NCBI GenBank assembly: GCA_900541575.1
Contig: UQKO01000068.1
Location: 1-11,907 of the forward strand
Length of the DNA stretch: 11,907 bases
Reading direction: 5' to 3'
DNA from: an uncultured Prevotella sp.
Lineage (GTDB): Bacteria; Bacteroidota; Bacteroidia; Bacteroidales; Bacteroidaceae
Made by a program: the position numbers and the translations under genes. Shown one piece after another: positions 6,105 through 11,907 of the stretch; the stretch's first letter is position 1; each line of letters begins with the position of its first letter. The notes beneath the pieces are model-generated. The model was not told where the DNA came from. It ran no database searches and saw only the letters and a list, made by a program, of their open reading frames with translations.

Positions 6105-7154
6105 ATGAAAAAAGTAATCCTCTTGGTGCCTGCTGCGCTTTGCCTAGCATTCACCATCCCCGTACAAGGACATAGCAACGCTGGCCGTATGGCCGAGGAA
6201 CCTGACACTGTTGTCGTGGTCGATTCCGCCATGACCGACTCTATCGACGACGATTACTTTGAAGATTCCGATTGGGCGGGAGGTGATGTGCCCGATGACT
6301 CCGTTGCTGTAGACTCTCTCGATGAAGGCTTTTGTTCCTACAACGATGAGCTACTCAGCGAATTTAGTACTAAAAACGCCGACTATTCGCTGCAAAACCC
6401 TGCTGATGCCAATGCTGGCGCAACGTTTAGTGCTACGCTCTTCACTCCCGATGCCGACAAGAATGGTGAAGTTCGAAAGGGCTCGGGATATAGCATCATG
6501 ACCAGTCGCATACTCACTGCCATGCTCCCCGCCGAAGACCGTTTGAAGTGGAAGCTCAACTCGCTTGGCAAGATGCTCGAAATGAAATGGGAAAGTGTGA
6601 AGCGTGGTTACCAAGCCGACCAAGCCGACATGCAGAAGGCTGCGCAAGAAGAACACTTCGAATATCATCCCTCGAGCTATTCTTACCGCACAAGTATTAC
6701 TCCTGTGTGGCAATGGAAAAATCGCGGCTTGACCACCTATAGTATAGAGGACGAAGCCTATACCGGCGGTGCCCATGGCATCTTATTCCACTACTATTTC
6801 ACGCTCAACGAACGGACGGACTCTCTGCTCTCGCTTACTGATATCTTTAAGTCCGAGGCTCTTCCGCAAGTGTTCTCGCTCGTGGGTGAAAAGCTCAAGA
6901 CCGGACCGCAGGCCGCCAACGACGAGGAAACTTGGCCCTCTGTAGCTGAGGTTATTCCAGCTCCTACGCCCGACGATTATAGTGTCGTAAGTCATCAGAT
7001 GGAACAGTATCAAGGCAAGTGGTATCCACGTCCTGCCCTCACAGAGTGTGGCATTGTGTTTACTTATCCTCCTTACGTAAAGAATTGTTACGCTGCTGGC
7101 ACTATCCATATTCTCATTACCTACGATGAGGCTGCTGAATGGCTAAAGAAGTAG
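6105..7154 (+). CDS. Exported DUF3298-family protein with acidic linker
   Basis: A 349-aa protein with a clear signal peptide (MKKVILLVPAALCLAF..., likely cleaved around residues 22-25) and no lipobox, so probably periplasmic. After it come an Asp/Glu/Ser-rich linker (about 31-76, e.g. DSIDDDYFEDSDWAGGD), a DUF4163-like middle part and a C-terminal DUF3298 domain. The hallmark of that domain is YTGGAHG (219-225), followed by LSLTDIF (242-248). This domain pair is known from exported proteins such as the RsiV anti-sigma factor, where it binds lysozyme; a lysozyme link here is inference only. The start was chosen at 6105 because it gives a clean signal peptide. An upstream in-frame ATG at 6060 would add 15 residues before it. 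The gene is monocistronic, ending at the terminator at 7281. Confidence 0.8.
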   Translation: MKKVILLVPAALCLAFTIPVQGHSNAGRMAEEPDTVVVVDSAMTDSIDDDYFEDSDWAGGDVPDDSVAVDSLDEGFCSYNDELLSEFSTKNADYSLQNPADANAGATFSATLFTPDADKNGEVRKGSGYSIMTSRILTAMLPAEDRLKWKLNSLGKMLEMKWESVKRGYQADQADMQKAAQEEHFEYHPSSYSYRTSITPVWQWKNRGLTTYSIEDEAYTGGAHGILFHYYFTLNERTDSLLSLTDIFKSEALPQVFSLVGEKLKTGPQAANDEETWPSVAEVIPAPTPDDYSVVSHQMEQYQGKWYPRPALTECGIVFTYPPYVKNCYAAGTIHILITYDEAAEWLKK

Positions 7155-7280
7155 TGTGCTTCCGTTAAGAAGTCAGGAACTGAAAGGCGTAGTAATATTT
7201 AGTCGCCTGTGCTAAGAATGCACGTTGTAAATCAATTTTATTTTGATGCTGCAAGGTTTTCCCTTTCTCATCAACTATCC

Positions 7281-7312
7281 AAAAGAGTATACGATTTGTA
7301 TACTCTTTTTTT
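7281..7312 (+). terminator. Rho-independent terminator of the DUF3298 gene
   Basis: A 12-bp perfect stem (7281-7292 with 7298-7309) with a GATTT loop runs directly into seven Ts (7306-7312). It lies about 127 bp after the stop codon. The intervening 7155-7280 shows nothing I can identify. Confidence 0.85.
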
Positions 7313-7407
7313 AATGCTCTCTCACTTACTCTCTCATTTGCTCTCACGTCCACACACCTGCACTTACTCCCGTACGAATCACCATCGTCTCCCTTTTCTT
7401 TCCGTGC

Positions 7408-7438
7408 TTTGTTTGTTCATCCTATCTTATTACTTTCG
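7408..7438 (+). promoter_or_regulatory. Weak promoter candidate before remnant and small gene
   Basis: TTTG (7408-7411), a 19-bp gap and TACTTTCG (7431-7438) fit the pattern with one mismatch in the -7 element. If real, it would drive the small gene at 7575 independently of the lost gene body. Confidence 0.3.
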
Positions 7439-7548
7439 ATGCTCCTGCAACCGATGCTCCTGTGTTCGATCTCAGCGGTCGTCGCGTAGTGAAAGTTGTG
7501 AAGGGTGGTCTCTACATCCAAAATGGTAAGAAATTCATTGTAAAGTAA
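7438..7548 (+). pseudogene. C-terminal remnant of a secreted protein (T9SS-like tail)
   Basis: An open stretch of 36 codons ends in TAA at 7546 and reads DAPATDAPVFDLSGRRVV, then KVVKGGLYIQNGKKFIVK. The pattern V(Y/F)DLxGRRV...GxYIxNGKKxxxK at the extreme C-terminus is typical of type IX-secretion-like sorting tails on large secreted Bacteroidetes proteins. There is no start codon, and the sequence upstream in this frame (SLFFPCFVCSSYLITF) does not look coding. The body of the gene therefore appears to have been lost by deletion. A very short gap (26 bp) to the next small gene suggests the two once formed one unit. Confidence 0.65.
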
Positions 7549-7574
7549 TCCATGTAAAAGAAATGCACACAGAT

Positions 7575-7742
7575 ATGAAAAAGATATATATTGCCCCCGC
7601 ATCCACCGTGGTAACCTTGTTTGCTGATGAGGATGTAATGCTTGCTCTTAGCGGAACAAAGGCTGATGGAACGGAAGCTCTTTCAAATGGAAAAGAAGGG
7701 TGGAACAGCACCGAATGGGATTCCACCGACGATGAGGAATAA
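7575..7742 (+). CDS. Small 55-aa protein, Bacteroidales MKKxYxxP type
   Basis: A short gene reading MKKIYIAPASTVVTLFADED at the start, then a Ser/Thr/Gly-rich middle (VMLALSGTKADGTEAL) and an acidic end rich in Trp, Asp and Glu (WNSTEWDSTDDEE). The N-terminal pattern MKKxYxxPxxxVxxL, followed by a Leu/Ala-Ser-Gly step, recurs in many small, unnamed Bacteroidales proteins as I know them. Its function is unknown, and there is no classical hydrophobic signal peptide. Codon use and a clean stop followed 34 bp later by a terminator hairpin support a real gene. An in-frame ATG at 7563 would add MHTD. It follows the secreted-protein remnant by 26 bp, so it may be the surviving half of a two-gene unit. 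Confidence 0.65.
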   Translation: MKKIYIAPASTVVTLFADEDVMLALSGTKADGTEALSNGKEGWNSTEWDSTDDEE

Positions 7743-7776
7743 TTCCTCACGACAGATTGATAAATAATGAATGAAG

Positions 7777-7806
7777 GAGGCTGCGCGAAGTGATTCACGC
7801 AGCCTC
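7777..7806 (+). terminator. Terminator hairpin after the 55-aa gene
   Basis: GC-rich arms 7777-7789 and 7794-7806 form a 13-bp stem with one mismatch and a GTGA tetraloop, followed by ttgcttgtg. It is 34 bp past the small gene's stop. Confidence 0.7.
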
Positions 7807-7836
7807 TTGCTTGTGTATGCCTCACACTAAAAGAAT

Positions 7837-7876
7837 AGAGTCACTCCATGTCTGAATTAGCGCATGGAATGACTCT
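7837..7876 (-). terminator. Terminator hairpin after the PadR-PspC operon
   Basis: Arms 7837-7850 and 7863-7876 form a 14-bp stem with one mismatch around a 12-nt loop. Read on the minus strand it is followed by attctttt, a fair U tract. It lies about 63 bp after the PspC gene stop and faces the plus-strand terminator at 7777-7806, as expected between convergent units. Confidence 0.7.
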
Positions 7877-7939
7877 TCTTCTTACAAACATTTAATTATT
7901 TTTTCAGGGGAAATGTTGTCTATCTGCTGAGACGAGAGG

Positions 7940-9661
7940 TTATTGTCCCACTCGTTGGAGCAGATTGTCAACTGGTTTTTTGTCTTCGCTTACCACACGA
8001 AGCAATATATTTGCTTCGTCGGCTCCGCGTCCTTGTATGCCTTCGATGACAATGTTGAGCGGTCCTCCTTGATGGTAAAATGATCCTGTTCGCGTAAGCG
8101 ACCATTTGTCTACTTCTTCGCGTTGATGCAGTAGCCACCAAGAGTTGCTCAGTGTATCGGGGAAAATTTTGAGTTTCGCAGCGGCGTCGTATTCCAGTTG
8201 TGAAAGGTTGCCCTTTCTGTTGATGTTGTTTGATACAAGACTAATCGTATACTGTATTGATGGTATACTCATAAACACTCCCGTACCATCAATTGACGTA
8301 AGTGCGTCAACGTGGTAGTGCCCTTTCGGCAGTACCACCCGCTTCACAGCGTGGAACTTCATATCGCGGCTTTCATCGTCCTTTTGAAAATAGAGAAAAG
8401 CCTCTTCCTTGCTATCAGTCATGGTGAAATCGTCGGTAGTATCCATGAAGTCGCCATCCTTGTTGCAATTGTCAGCTTGCTGAATTGTCCATCCCTCAAG
8501 CGAGAGGGCATTGGCCGATGAGTCTTCAATGTAAATGCCGTTTACCATGCCCGAAGCCTGCTTGATGGAGCGCTTAGTCTGCTTTATGTTCACTCCCGTC
8601 ATTACGCTGCATACGATGCTTGCCGCTAGGGATAGCAGACAAATGATGGCCAGCGTAATGGCTGTGCCCGAGTGAAGAGAGTGTGTGGTCTTCGTTTTAA
8701 GCAGTGAACGCAAGGCAATATAAAACAGGATGCCAAAGCATACGAAGCCCGAGATAAGTCCGCCCCATCCCCACCAAGCAATGATGGGCGACTGATGGAT
8801 AATCATTGCCCAATTATCGTCCAAAGGCTGCTCCACACATCCCGCCATAAGAAGTATGGAGAGGATGGTAAGCGTGATAAGAATGGCTCCCAAAAGGAAG
8901 ATGCACAATAGTTTGAAACAGAACACTAGAATGCTGAGTAGCGTAGAGGCAAAGCTGCGAGCCCCCTGACGAAAGGAGGGCGACTTTATATAATCGGTGG
9001 CCTTCGTAGTGTAGTTCATTAGTTCCTCATTGATGGTCTCGGGATTGACGGGCTTGCCTTTCATTTGAAGACGTTCTTCTGCTGTTTTTGCGGCAGGAAC
9101 GAGAGCCCAAGCCAACAAGTAGATGATGCCCATTAAGGAGAATGAACTTAGGGCAAGAAGCACCATGAGAATGCGCCAGGGCAGTGGATCAGTGCCTCCA
9201 AAGTAGTGGCACACGCCCGACATTACGCCGCCGAGCATCTGATCTTGCGGGTCGCGATAGAGCTTGCGCTTGCCTAGCCACGATTTGCGCTTGCCCGTTG
9301 TTTCCTCGCTCGTGCCTGTGGCTTCACTCCCGTTGGGTGATTGCGTATTTTCAGCATGGGAGGTTGATGCTTCATCGTTGGCACTAGCGATATCCGCTTC
9401 ACTGTCCATCTCTTCAGGATTGCCAATGCGGTGGATGATGTTCTGCACATGCTCTATGGAGATGGCTTGTGTGCCTTGTTCTTTTAATTCGCTGAAGAGC
9501 TCTGCTACGCGGTGCTCAATGTCGTCGGCAATCTCATCGCCGCCCTCGCGCTTACTGAAGTAGCTGCGCATATTGTCGAGATACTGCTCTAAAAGTTTGC
9601 AGGCATCTTCGTCGATGTCGTAGAGCAGACCGAAAAGGTTGATTGTAATATTCTTTTTCAT
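7940..9661 (-). CDS. PspC-domain membrane protein
   Basis: A 573-aa inner-membrane protein. The cytoplasmic N-terminal part (1-90, MKKNITINLFGLLYDIDEDA..., with HRIGNPEEM at 77-85) is an alpha-helical domain typical of Bacteroidetes PspC proteins. A polar Ser/Thr/Glu linker (about 90-125) follows. The PspC domain (about 132-192, KLYRDPQDQMLGGVMSGVC, ending YLLAWALVPA) includes the first membrane segments. Further hydrophobic segments lie at about 241-275, 296-320 and 331-356. The last 210 residues are soluble and probably outside the cytoplasm. PspC proteins act in the envelope-stress phage-shock response of proteobacteria; in Bacteroidetes they usually follow a PadR gene, as here, and the exact role is unproven. 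PadR ends 114 bp upstream without a visible terminator, so the pair is probably one operon. Confidence 0.88.
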   Translation of the reverse strand: MKKNITINLFGLLYDIDEDACKLLEQYLDNMRSYFSKREGGDEIADDIEHRVAELFSELKEQGTQAISIEHVQNIIHRIGNPEEMDSEADIASANDEASTSHAENTQSPNGSEATGTSEETTGKRKSWLGKRKLYRDPQDQMLGGVMSGVCHYFGGTDPLPWRILMVLLALSSFSLMGIIYLLAWALVPAAKTAEERLQMKGKPVNPETINEELMNYTTKATDYIKSPSFRQGARSFASTLLSILVFCFKLLCIFLLGAILITLTILSILLMAGCVEQPLDDNWAMIIHQSPIIAWWGWGGLISGFVCFGILFYIALRSLLKTKTTHSLHSGTAITLAIICLLSLAASIVCSVMTGVNIKQTKRSIKQASGMVNGIYIEDSSANALSLEGWTIQQADNCNKDGDFMDTTDDFTMTDSKEEAFLYFQKDDESRDMKFHAVKRVVLPKGHYHVDALTSIDGTGVFMSIPSIQYTISLVSNNINRKGNLSQLEYDAAAKLKIFPDTLSNSWWLLHQREEVDKWSLTRTGSFYHQGGPLNIVIEGIQGRGADEANILLRVVSEDKKPVDNLLQRVGQ

Positions 9662-9775
9662 TAGGGTAAGGTTTTTGAGTTCGTGAAAAGTGAAGCGTCT
9701 GTGGCATAGGGCATGTGTGTCGTGCCCTCACGCAAGTGGACTTTTGTCTTCTCCTCTTTAGCGAGTTGGGGAATA

Positions 9776-10147
9776 CTAGAGAGGTAGAGGCAATTCTTCT
9801 TGTTGGTTGGGAAGTTGCGGAGCCATGTTCTTTAGCAGCATTACGGTACGGGCAAGTTCGTTCCACGCATCGTCCAAACCATTGAGAAACGATCGTCCTT
9901 CATCTGTCAGTGCATAGTACTTTCGAGGCGGTCCTTGGCGTGATTCTCGCCATTCGTACGATAGCAGTCCGTCTTTTTTCAATCGAGTGAGCAGCGGATA
10001 GAGCGTGCCTTCCACCACGATGAGCTCAGCTTGTTTTAGACGCACGATAATATCGTTGGCATAACTGGCCTCCCGACTTAGCAATAGAAGCACGCAATAC
10101 TCGAGCATGCCCTTGCGCATTTGTGATTTTGCATTGTCTACATTCAT
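9776..10147 (-). CDS. PadR family transcriptional regulator
   Basis: A 123-aa winged-helix DNA-binding protein of the PadR family, short-tail (PadR-s2-like) type. The N-terminal helices read RKGMLEYCVLLLLS; the recognition region and wing read EGTLYPLLTRLKKDGLL (46-62) and GPPRKYYALTDEG (72-84), followed by a dimerisation helix. I start it at the ATG at 10147. An in-frame ATG at 10183 would lie inside the predicted -7 element and so could not be in the transcript. The promoter at 10181-10211 carries a perfect palindrome, which suggests autoregulation. It most likely controls itself and the PspC gene downstream. The ligand or signal is unknown. Confidence 0.92.
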   Translation of the reverse strand: MNVDNAKSQMRKGMLEYCVLLLLSREASYANDIIVRLKQAELIVVEGTLYPLLTRLKKDGLLSYEWRESRQGPPRKYYALTDEGRSFLNGLDDAWNELARTVMLLKNMAPQLPNQQEELPLPL

Positions 10148-10180
10148 AATGTCGAGAATTAATGTTTTCGTTTTCGTGTG

Positions 10181-10211
10181 CAAAAGTATGTATTACTTTG
10201 GTACTATGCAA
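10181..10211 (-). promoter_or_regulatory. Promoter of the PadR-PspC operon
   Basis: On the minus strand TTG (10209-10211), a 20-bp spacer and TACTTTTG (10181-10188) match the Bacteroidetes promoter exactly. Transcription would begin near 10176, leaving a leader of about 28 nt before the ATG at 10147. Confidence 0.75.
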
Positions 10212-10221
10212 GACATAGTAC
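10201..10221. promoter_or_regulatory. Perfect palindrome over the PadR promoter, likely operator
   Basis: GTACTATG (10201-10208) and CATAGTAC (10214-10221) are perfect inverted repeats with a 5-bp spacer containing the -33 TTG. PadR regulators commonly bind ATG...CAT-type palindromes in their own promoters, so this is a good candidate autoregulatory site. Binding is inference. Confidence 0.65.
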
Positions 10222-10282
10222 TATAAAAATTGGGTTTTATGCCCAAAAACATCTTTCTTGGAAGGCAAATCAAGGTAACAAT

Positions 10283-10305
10283 TCAGAATGAATAGCACCT
10301 CCCTT
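10283..10305 (+). repeat. Single arm related to the MITE-like terminal repeat
   Basis: The sequence tcagaatgaatagcacctcc resembles the right terminal repeat at 1686 (tcagaatttatagaaccacc) and the arm at 5845-5864 (tcagaatgaatagaaccatc). No matching second arm is visible nearby. It may be a solo end or a decayed copy, and it lies between the divergent PadR and ATP-grasp-like genes. Confidence 0.5.
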
Positions 10306-10363
10306 CAGTCAAGAATGGGGGAATGGACGAAGGTATACACTTCCCTTTTTCGTAGGAAATGCC

Positions 10364-10371
10364 TACCTTTG
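10364..10371 (+). promoter_or_regulatory. -7 element just upstream of an ATG
   Basis: TACCTTTG fits the -7 consensus. The expected -33 triplet 20 bp upstream is TTC, so only half of the promoter is convincing. It ends 5 bp before the ATG at 10377, which would make the transcript leaderless or nearly so. Confidence 0.45.
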
Positions 10372-10376
10372 CATGT

Positions 10377-11489
10377 ATGCACATACTTTATCTCTTCAAT
10401 CCCTCCCATGATGAGGCCCTAGCCTCTGGTAGTCCTTACTATTGTCCTTCAAAGACCGCTCGTAGAGTGTCTGCTCAGTGGGCAACGCTCCCCGCGTTGT
10501 GGGCTTCGAGCGAAGATTATGTGTGTTTGCCCGATGAGGTGGAACTCTCCACAGAAGAGCTTGCGGCAGCAACTTGTAAGTTCGTTCGTTGGCGTGACCT
10601 CAAACCTTCCTTTTGGCAGCAGATAGCGAGTGTAGAGCCATGGGGATGGGATCCGCTTGTGGCTCATTCGCTCGCTCGCAAAGCTTGTCCCGCGAGTCTA
10701 TTGCCTACTGATGCTTCGCTTCAGAAGATACGTCAATTGAGTAGTCGTGAGAGTTGCACACAGTTGCTTCCCGCCCTACGCTTGGCTTTGGCGGATGAGG
10801 GAATCGCAACGATGGGCGAAAGTTTTATTTTTCGCGAAGCGTCCGCTCTTTCTTTCTTGATGCAGCGCTATGGTCGCATGGTGCTCAAAAGTTTGTGGTC
10901 GTGCAGTGGTCGCGGTGTGTTCAGCGTAGCTAGTCCTCTTTCGCCCTCCGAAGAAGGTCGCGTAAACAAACTTCTTCGTGAGCAGGGTGGGGTGGAGGCA
11001 GAGCCTTACTATGAGGGCGTGCTCGACTTTGCTTTGGAATTTCAAGTCCTAGCCGATGGTAGCGTCGTTCCTCTTGGCATCTCCATGTTTCATACGAGTG
11101 AGACGGGCGGTTATCTCGGCAATGCCATTGCTCCGCAATCCATGCTTGAAACACTTATTCTCTCGCAGTGGAAAATGAATAAATCTCCTAAAGAAATAGC
11201 ACAGCTCCGCTCCAACATTGAAAGTTTGCGGGAGACAGCCGACGATATGATATGCAATTTGCAGCGCGTCTGCAGCAAAGTAATATCCACCTTTCTCGCT
11301 GGTCGCTATGTGGGCATGCTAGGTATTGATATGATGTTAGTAAAGACGACGGCGGGCATTATGCTACATCCTTGCATAGAACTCAACTTGCGTCGCACTA
11401 TGGGGCATGTAGCCATTGCTTTACAAAAGCAAAATTATCCCTCTAACAAACTTCCCCAATGTTTTCGAGGACTTTTCTCTTGGATATAA
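10377..11489 (+). CDS. Conserved Bacteroidetes protein with ATP-grasp-like motifs
   Basis: A 370-aa cytoplasmic protein of a family I recognise as widespread but unnamed in Bacteroidetes. The conserved N-terminus is MHILYLFNPSHDEALA. A central Lys plus Gly-rich loop, VLKSLWSCSGRGVF (169-182), resembles the nucleotide-binding loop of ATP-grasp enzymes. Near the C-terminus LGIDMML (315-321) and CIELNLRRTMG (333-343) resemble the D...E-x-N-x-R metal-binding part of that fold. An ATP-dependent ligase role is therefore plausible, but the substrate is unknown and the fold call rests on motifs only. I start at 10377, where homologues as I remember them begin. An in-frame ATG at 10359 would add six residues, but it lies before the -7 element at 10364. 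The gene is divergent from padR and stands alone. Confidence 0.65.
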   Translation: MHILYLFNPSHDEALASGSPYYCPSKTARRVSAQWATLPALWASSEDYVCLPDEVELSTEELAAATCKFVRWRDLKPSFWQQIASVEPWGWDPLVAHSLARKACPASLLPTDASLQKIRQLSSRESCTQLLPALRLALADEGIATMGESFIFREASALSFLMQRYGRMVLKSLWSCSGRGVFSVASPLSPSEEGRVNKLLREQGGVEAEPYYEGVLDFALEFQVLADGSVVPLGISMFHTSETGGYLGNAIAPQSMLETLILSQWKMNKSPKEIAQLRSNIESLRETADDMICNLQRVCSKVISTFLAGRYVGMLGIDMMLVKTTAGIMLHPCIELNLRRTMGHVAIALQKQNYPSNKLPQCFRGLFSWI

Positions 11490-11490
11490 G

Positions 11491-11505
11491 CATTCCTTAG
11501 GAATG
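11491..11505 (+). terminator. Weak terminator candidate
   Basis: CATTCC-TTA-GGAATG forms a 6-bp stem immediately after the stop, followed by gccttctatct. The stem is short and the U tract poor. No better terminator is visible before the tandem repeat. Confidence 0.35.
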
Positions 11506-11611
11506 GCCTTCTATCTCTAATTTTGTGATTGTCTGGCAGAAAAAAGGAAATCTTTCCCTCTTTCGTTTTGTTTCGCTTTCGTTTTGACTAGTCTTTGCCA
11601 TCACAAGATGA

Positions 11612-11737
11612 GCAGTAGTAGCTTTACCGGACGGCAGCGGTAGCTTTACCGGACGGCAGCGGTAGCTCTACCGGACGGCAGTGGTAGCTCTACCGGACGG
11701 CAGCGGTAGCTCTACCGGACGGCAGCGGTAGAGCTCC
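11612..11737. repeat. 22-bp tandem repeat array, five copies plus a partial
   Basis: Units begin at 11612, 11634, 11656, 11678 and 11700, with consensus gcagcggtagctctaccgg plus acg, and a partial sixth unit starts at 11722. Units 1-2 read ctttacc and 3-5 ctctacc; units 1 and 4 also differ at the fifth base, and unit 1 at the sixth. There are no spacers, so it is not CRISPR. A 22-bp period and stops in all frames I read argue against coding. Each unit contains the near-palindrome GGTAGCTCTACC. The last unit and the partial copy create a perfect 9-bp hairpin (11708-11716 with 11727-11735). Confidence 0.9.
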
Positions 11738-11808
11738 TAATCATGATTTTCAAAACGTAAGATGTAGGGTCAGCGGATATTTCCGGTTGGTATGATGGTA
11801 AAAAGCGC

Positions 11809-11839
11809 TTGCTCATATCATGCATATTGAGTAGCTTTG
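11809..11839 (+). promoter_or_regulatory. Transposase promoter
   Basis: TTG (11809-11811), a 20-bp spacer and TAGCTTTG (11832-11839) match the Bacteroidetes promoter exactly. The -7 element ends 4 bp before the ATG at 11844, predicting a leaderless transposase mRNA. Confidence 0.65.
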
Positions 11840-11843
11840 CATC

Positions 11844-11907
11844 ATGGAATCAATAAAACTATTACGTGCTATATTGCCAGAGGTGTTGATAGATAATTTT
11901 GATGTTG
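11844..11907 (+). CDS. Transposase N-terminus, ISAon1 type, cut by window end
   Basis: Twenty-one codons read MESIKLLRAILPEVLIDNFD plus V before the window stops. The motif LLxxILPExLxDNFD is what I know from the N-terminal region proteins of ISAon1-like (ISL3-related) transposases in Bacteroidales. In these elements the N-terminal region is often a separate short gene before the catalytic part. No catalytic residues are in view. The call rests on 21 residues and the promoter context. Confidence 0.6.
   Translation, partial: MESIKLLRAILPEVLIDNFDV

Larger units (their letters stand above)
11760..11907 (+). mobile_element. Left part of an insertion sequence (boundary undefined)
   Basis: The transposase start at 11844 with its own promoter implies that an insertion sequence begins in the roughly 100 bp before it and runs off the window. 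The exact left end cannot be set without the right inverted repeat; the value given is a guess within 11738-11800. Confidence 0.4.

Noticed and set aside
7165..7353. 62-codon open frame on the minus strand after the DUF3298 gene
   Set aside because: It crosses the clear plus-strand terminator at 7281-7312, has no promoter that I can see, and resembles no family I know.
9711..9727. Small hairpin (GGGCA/TGCCC) between PadR and PspC
   Set aside because: A 5-bp stem with no U tract is too weak to call a terminator or regulatory site.
10148..10183. Upstream start for PadR
   Set aside because: The ATG lies within the predicted -7 promoter element and would not be transcribed.
11612..11737. CRISPR array
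   Set aside because: The 22-bp units are directly adjacent with no spacers, and no cas gene is nearby.

Overview
The window looks like a chromosomal segment of a Bacteroidales bacterium, most likely a Prevotella-like member of the Prevotellaceae. The evidence is the gene families (flavodoxin plus DUF2023, a PadR/PspC pair, an AGCS symporter, a DUF3298 protein, a T9SS-like C-terminal remnant, an ISAon1-type transposase start) and the promoters. Several promoters fit the Bacteroidetes sigma-70 pattern TTG-N19/20-TAnnTTTG, at 125, 5938 (minus), 10211 (minus) and 11809. Genus is inference; no rRNA or marker gene is present.

Layout. 1-1192: a two-gene flavodoxin/DUF2023 unit on the plus strand, with a recognisable promoter, a weak Fur-box-like site and a terminator hairpin. 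1193-1713: gene-free DNA with a second strong hairpin and a 258-bp MITE-like element. The element has perfect 25-bp terminal inverted repeats and ends 3 bp from the stop codon of the next gene. 1714-5746: two minus-strand genes, a TonB-dependent receptor and a sodium:amino-acid symporter, separated by a perfect 18-bp hairpin and each with its own predicted promoter. The symporter leader (about 155 nt) carries a hairpin related to the ends of the MITE-like element. 6105-7312: an exported DUF3298 protein and its terminator. 7408-7808: a 36-codon remnant of a secreted protein's C-terminus followed by an intact 55-aa small gene. 7837-10221: a convergent minus-strand PadR-PspC operon, with a perfect palindrome over the PadR promoter that is probably its operator. 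10364-11505: a divergently transcribed conserved Bacteroidetes protein with ATP-grasp-like motifs, predicted to be leaderless. 11612-11737: five and a half copies of a 22-bp non-coding tandem repeat. 11844-end: the first 21 codons of an insertion-sequence transposase, cut by the window edge.

Most genes are ordinary housekeeping, transport and envelope functions, each in its own transcription unit. The unexplained part is the intergenic DNA. It holds a family of related inverted repeats (1453-1710, 5803-5874, 10283-10305), a 40-bp sequence present twice (4-43 and 1556-1595), the 22-bp array, and the eroded secreted-protein locus with its small downstream gene. No convincing complete new multi-gene system is visible. 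The best leads are the repeat family, the 55-aa gene, the ATP-grasp-like protein and the PadR palindrome.
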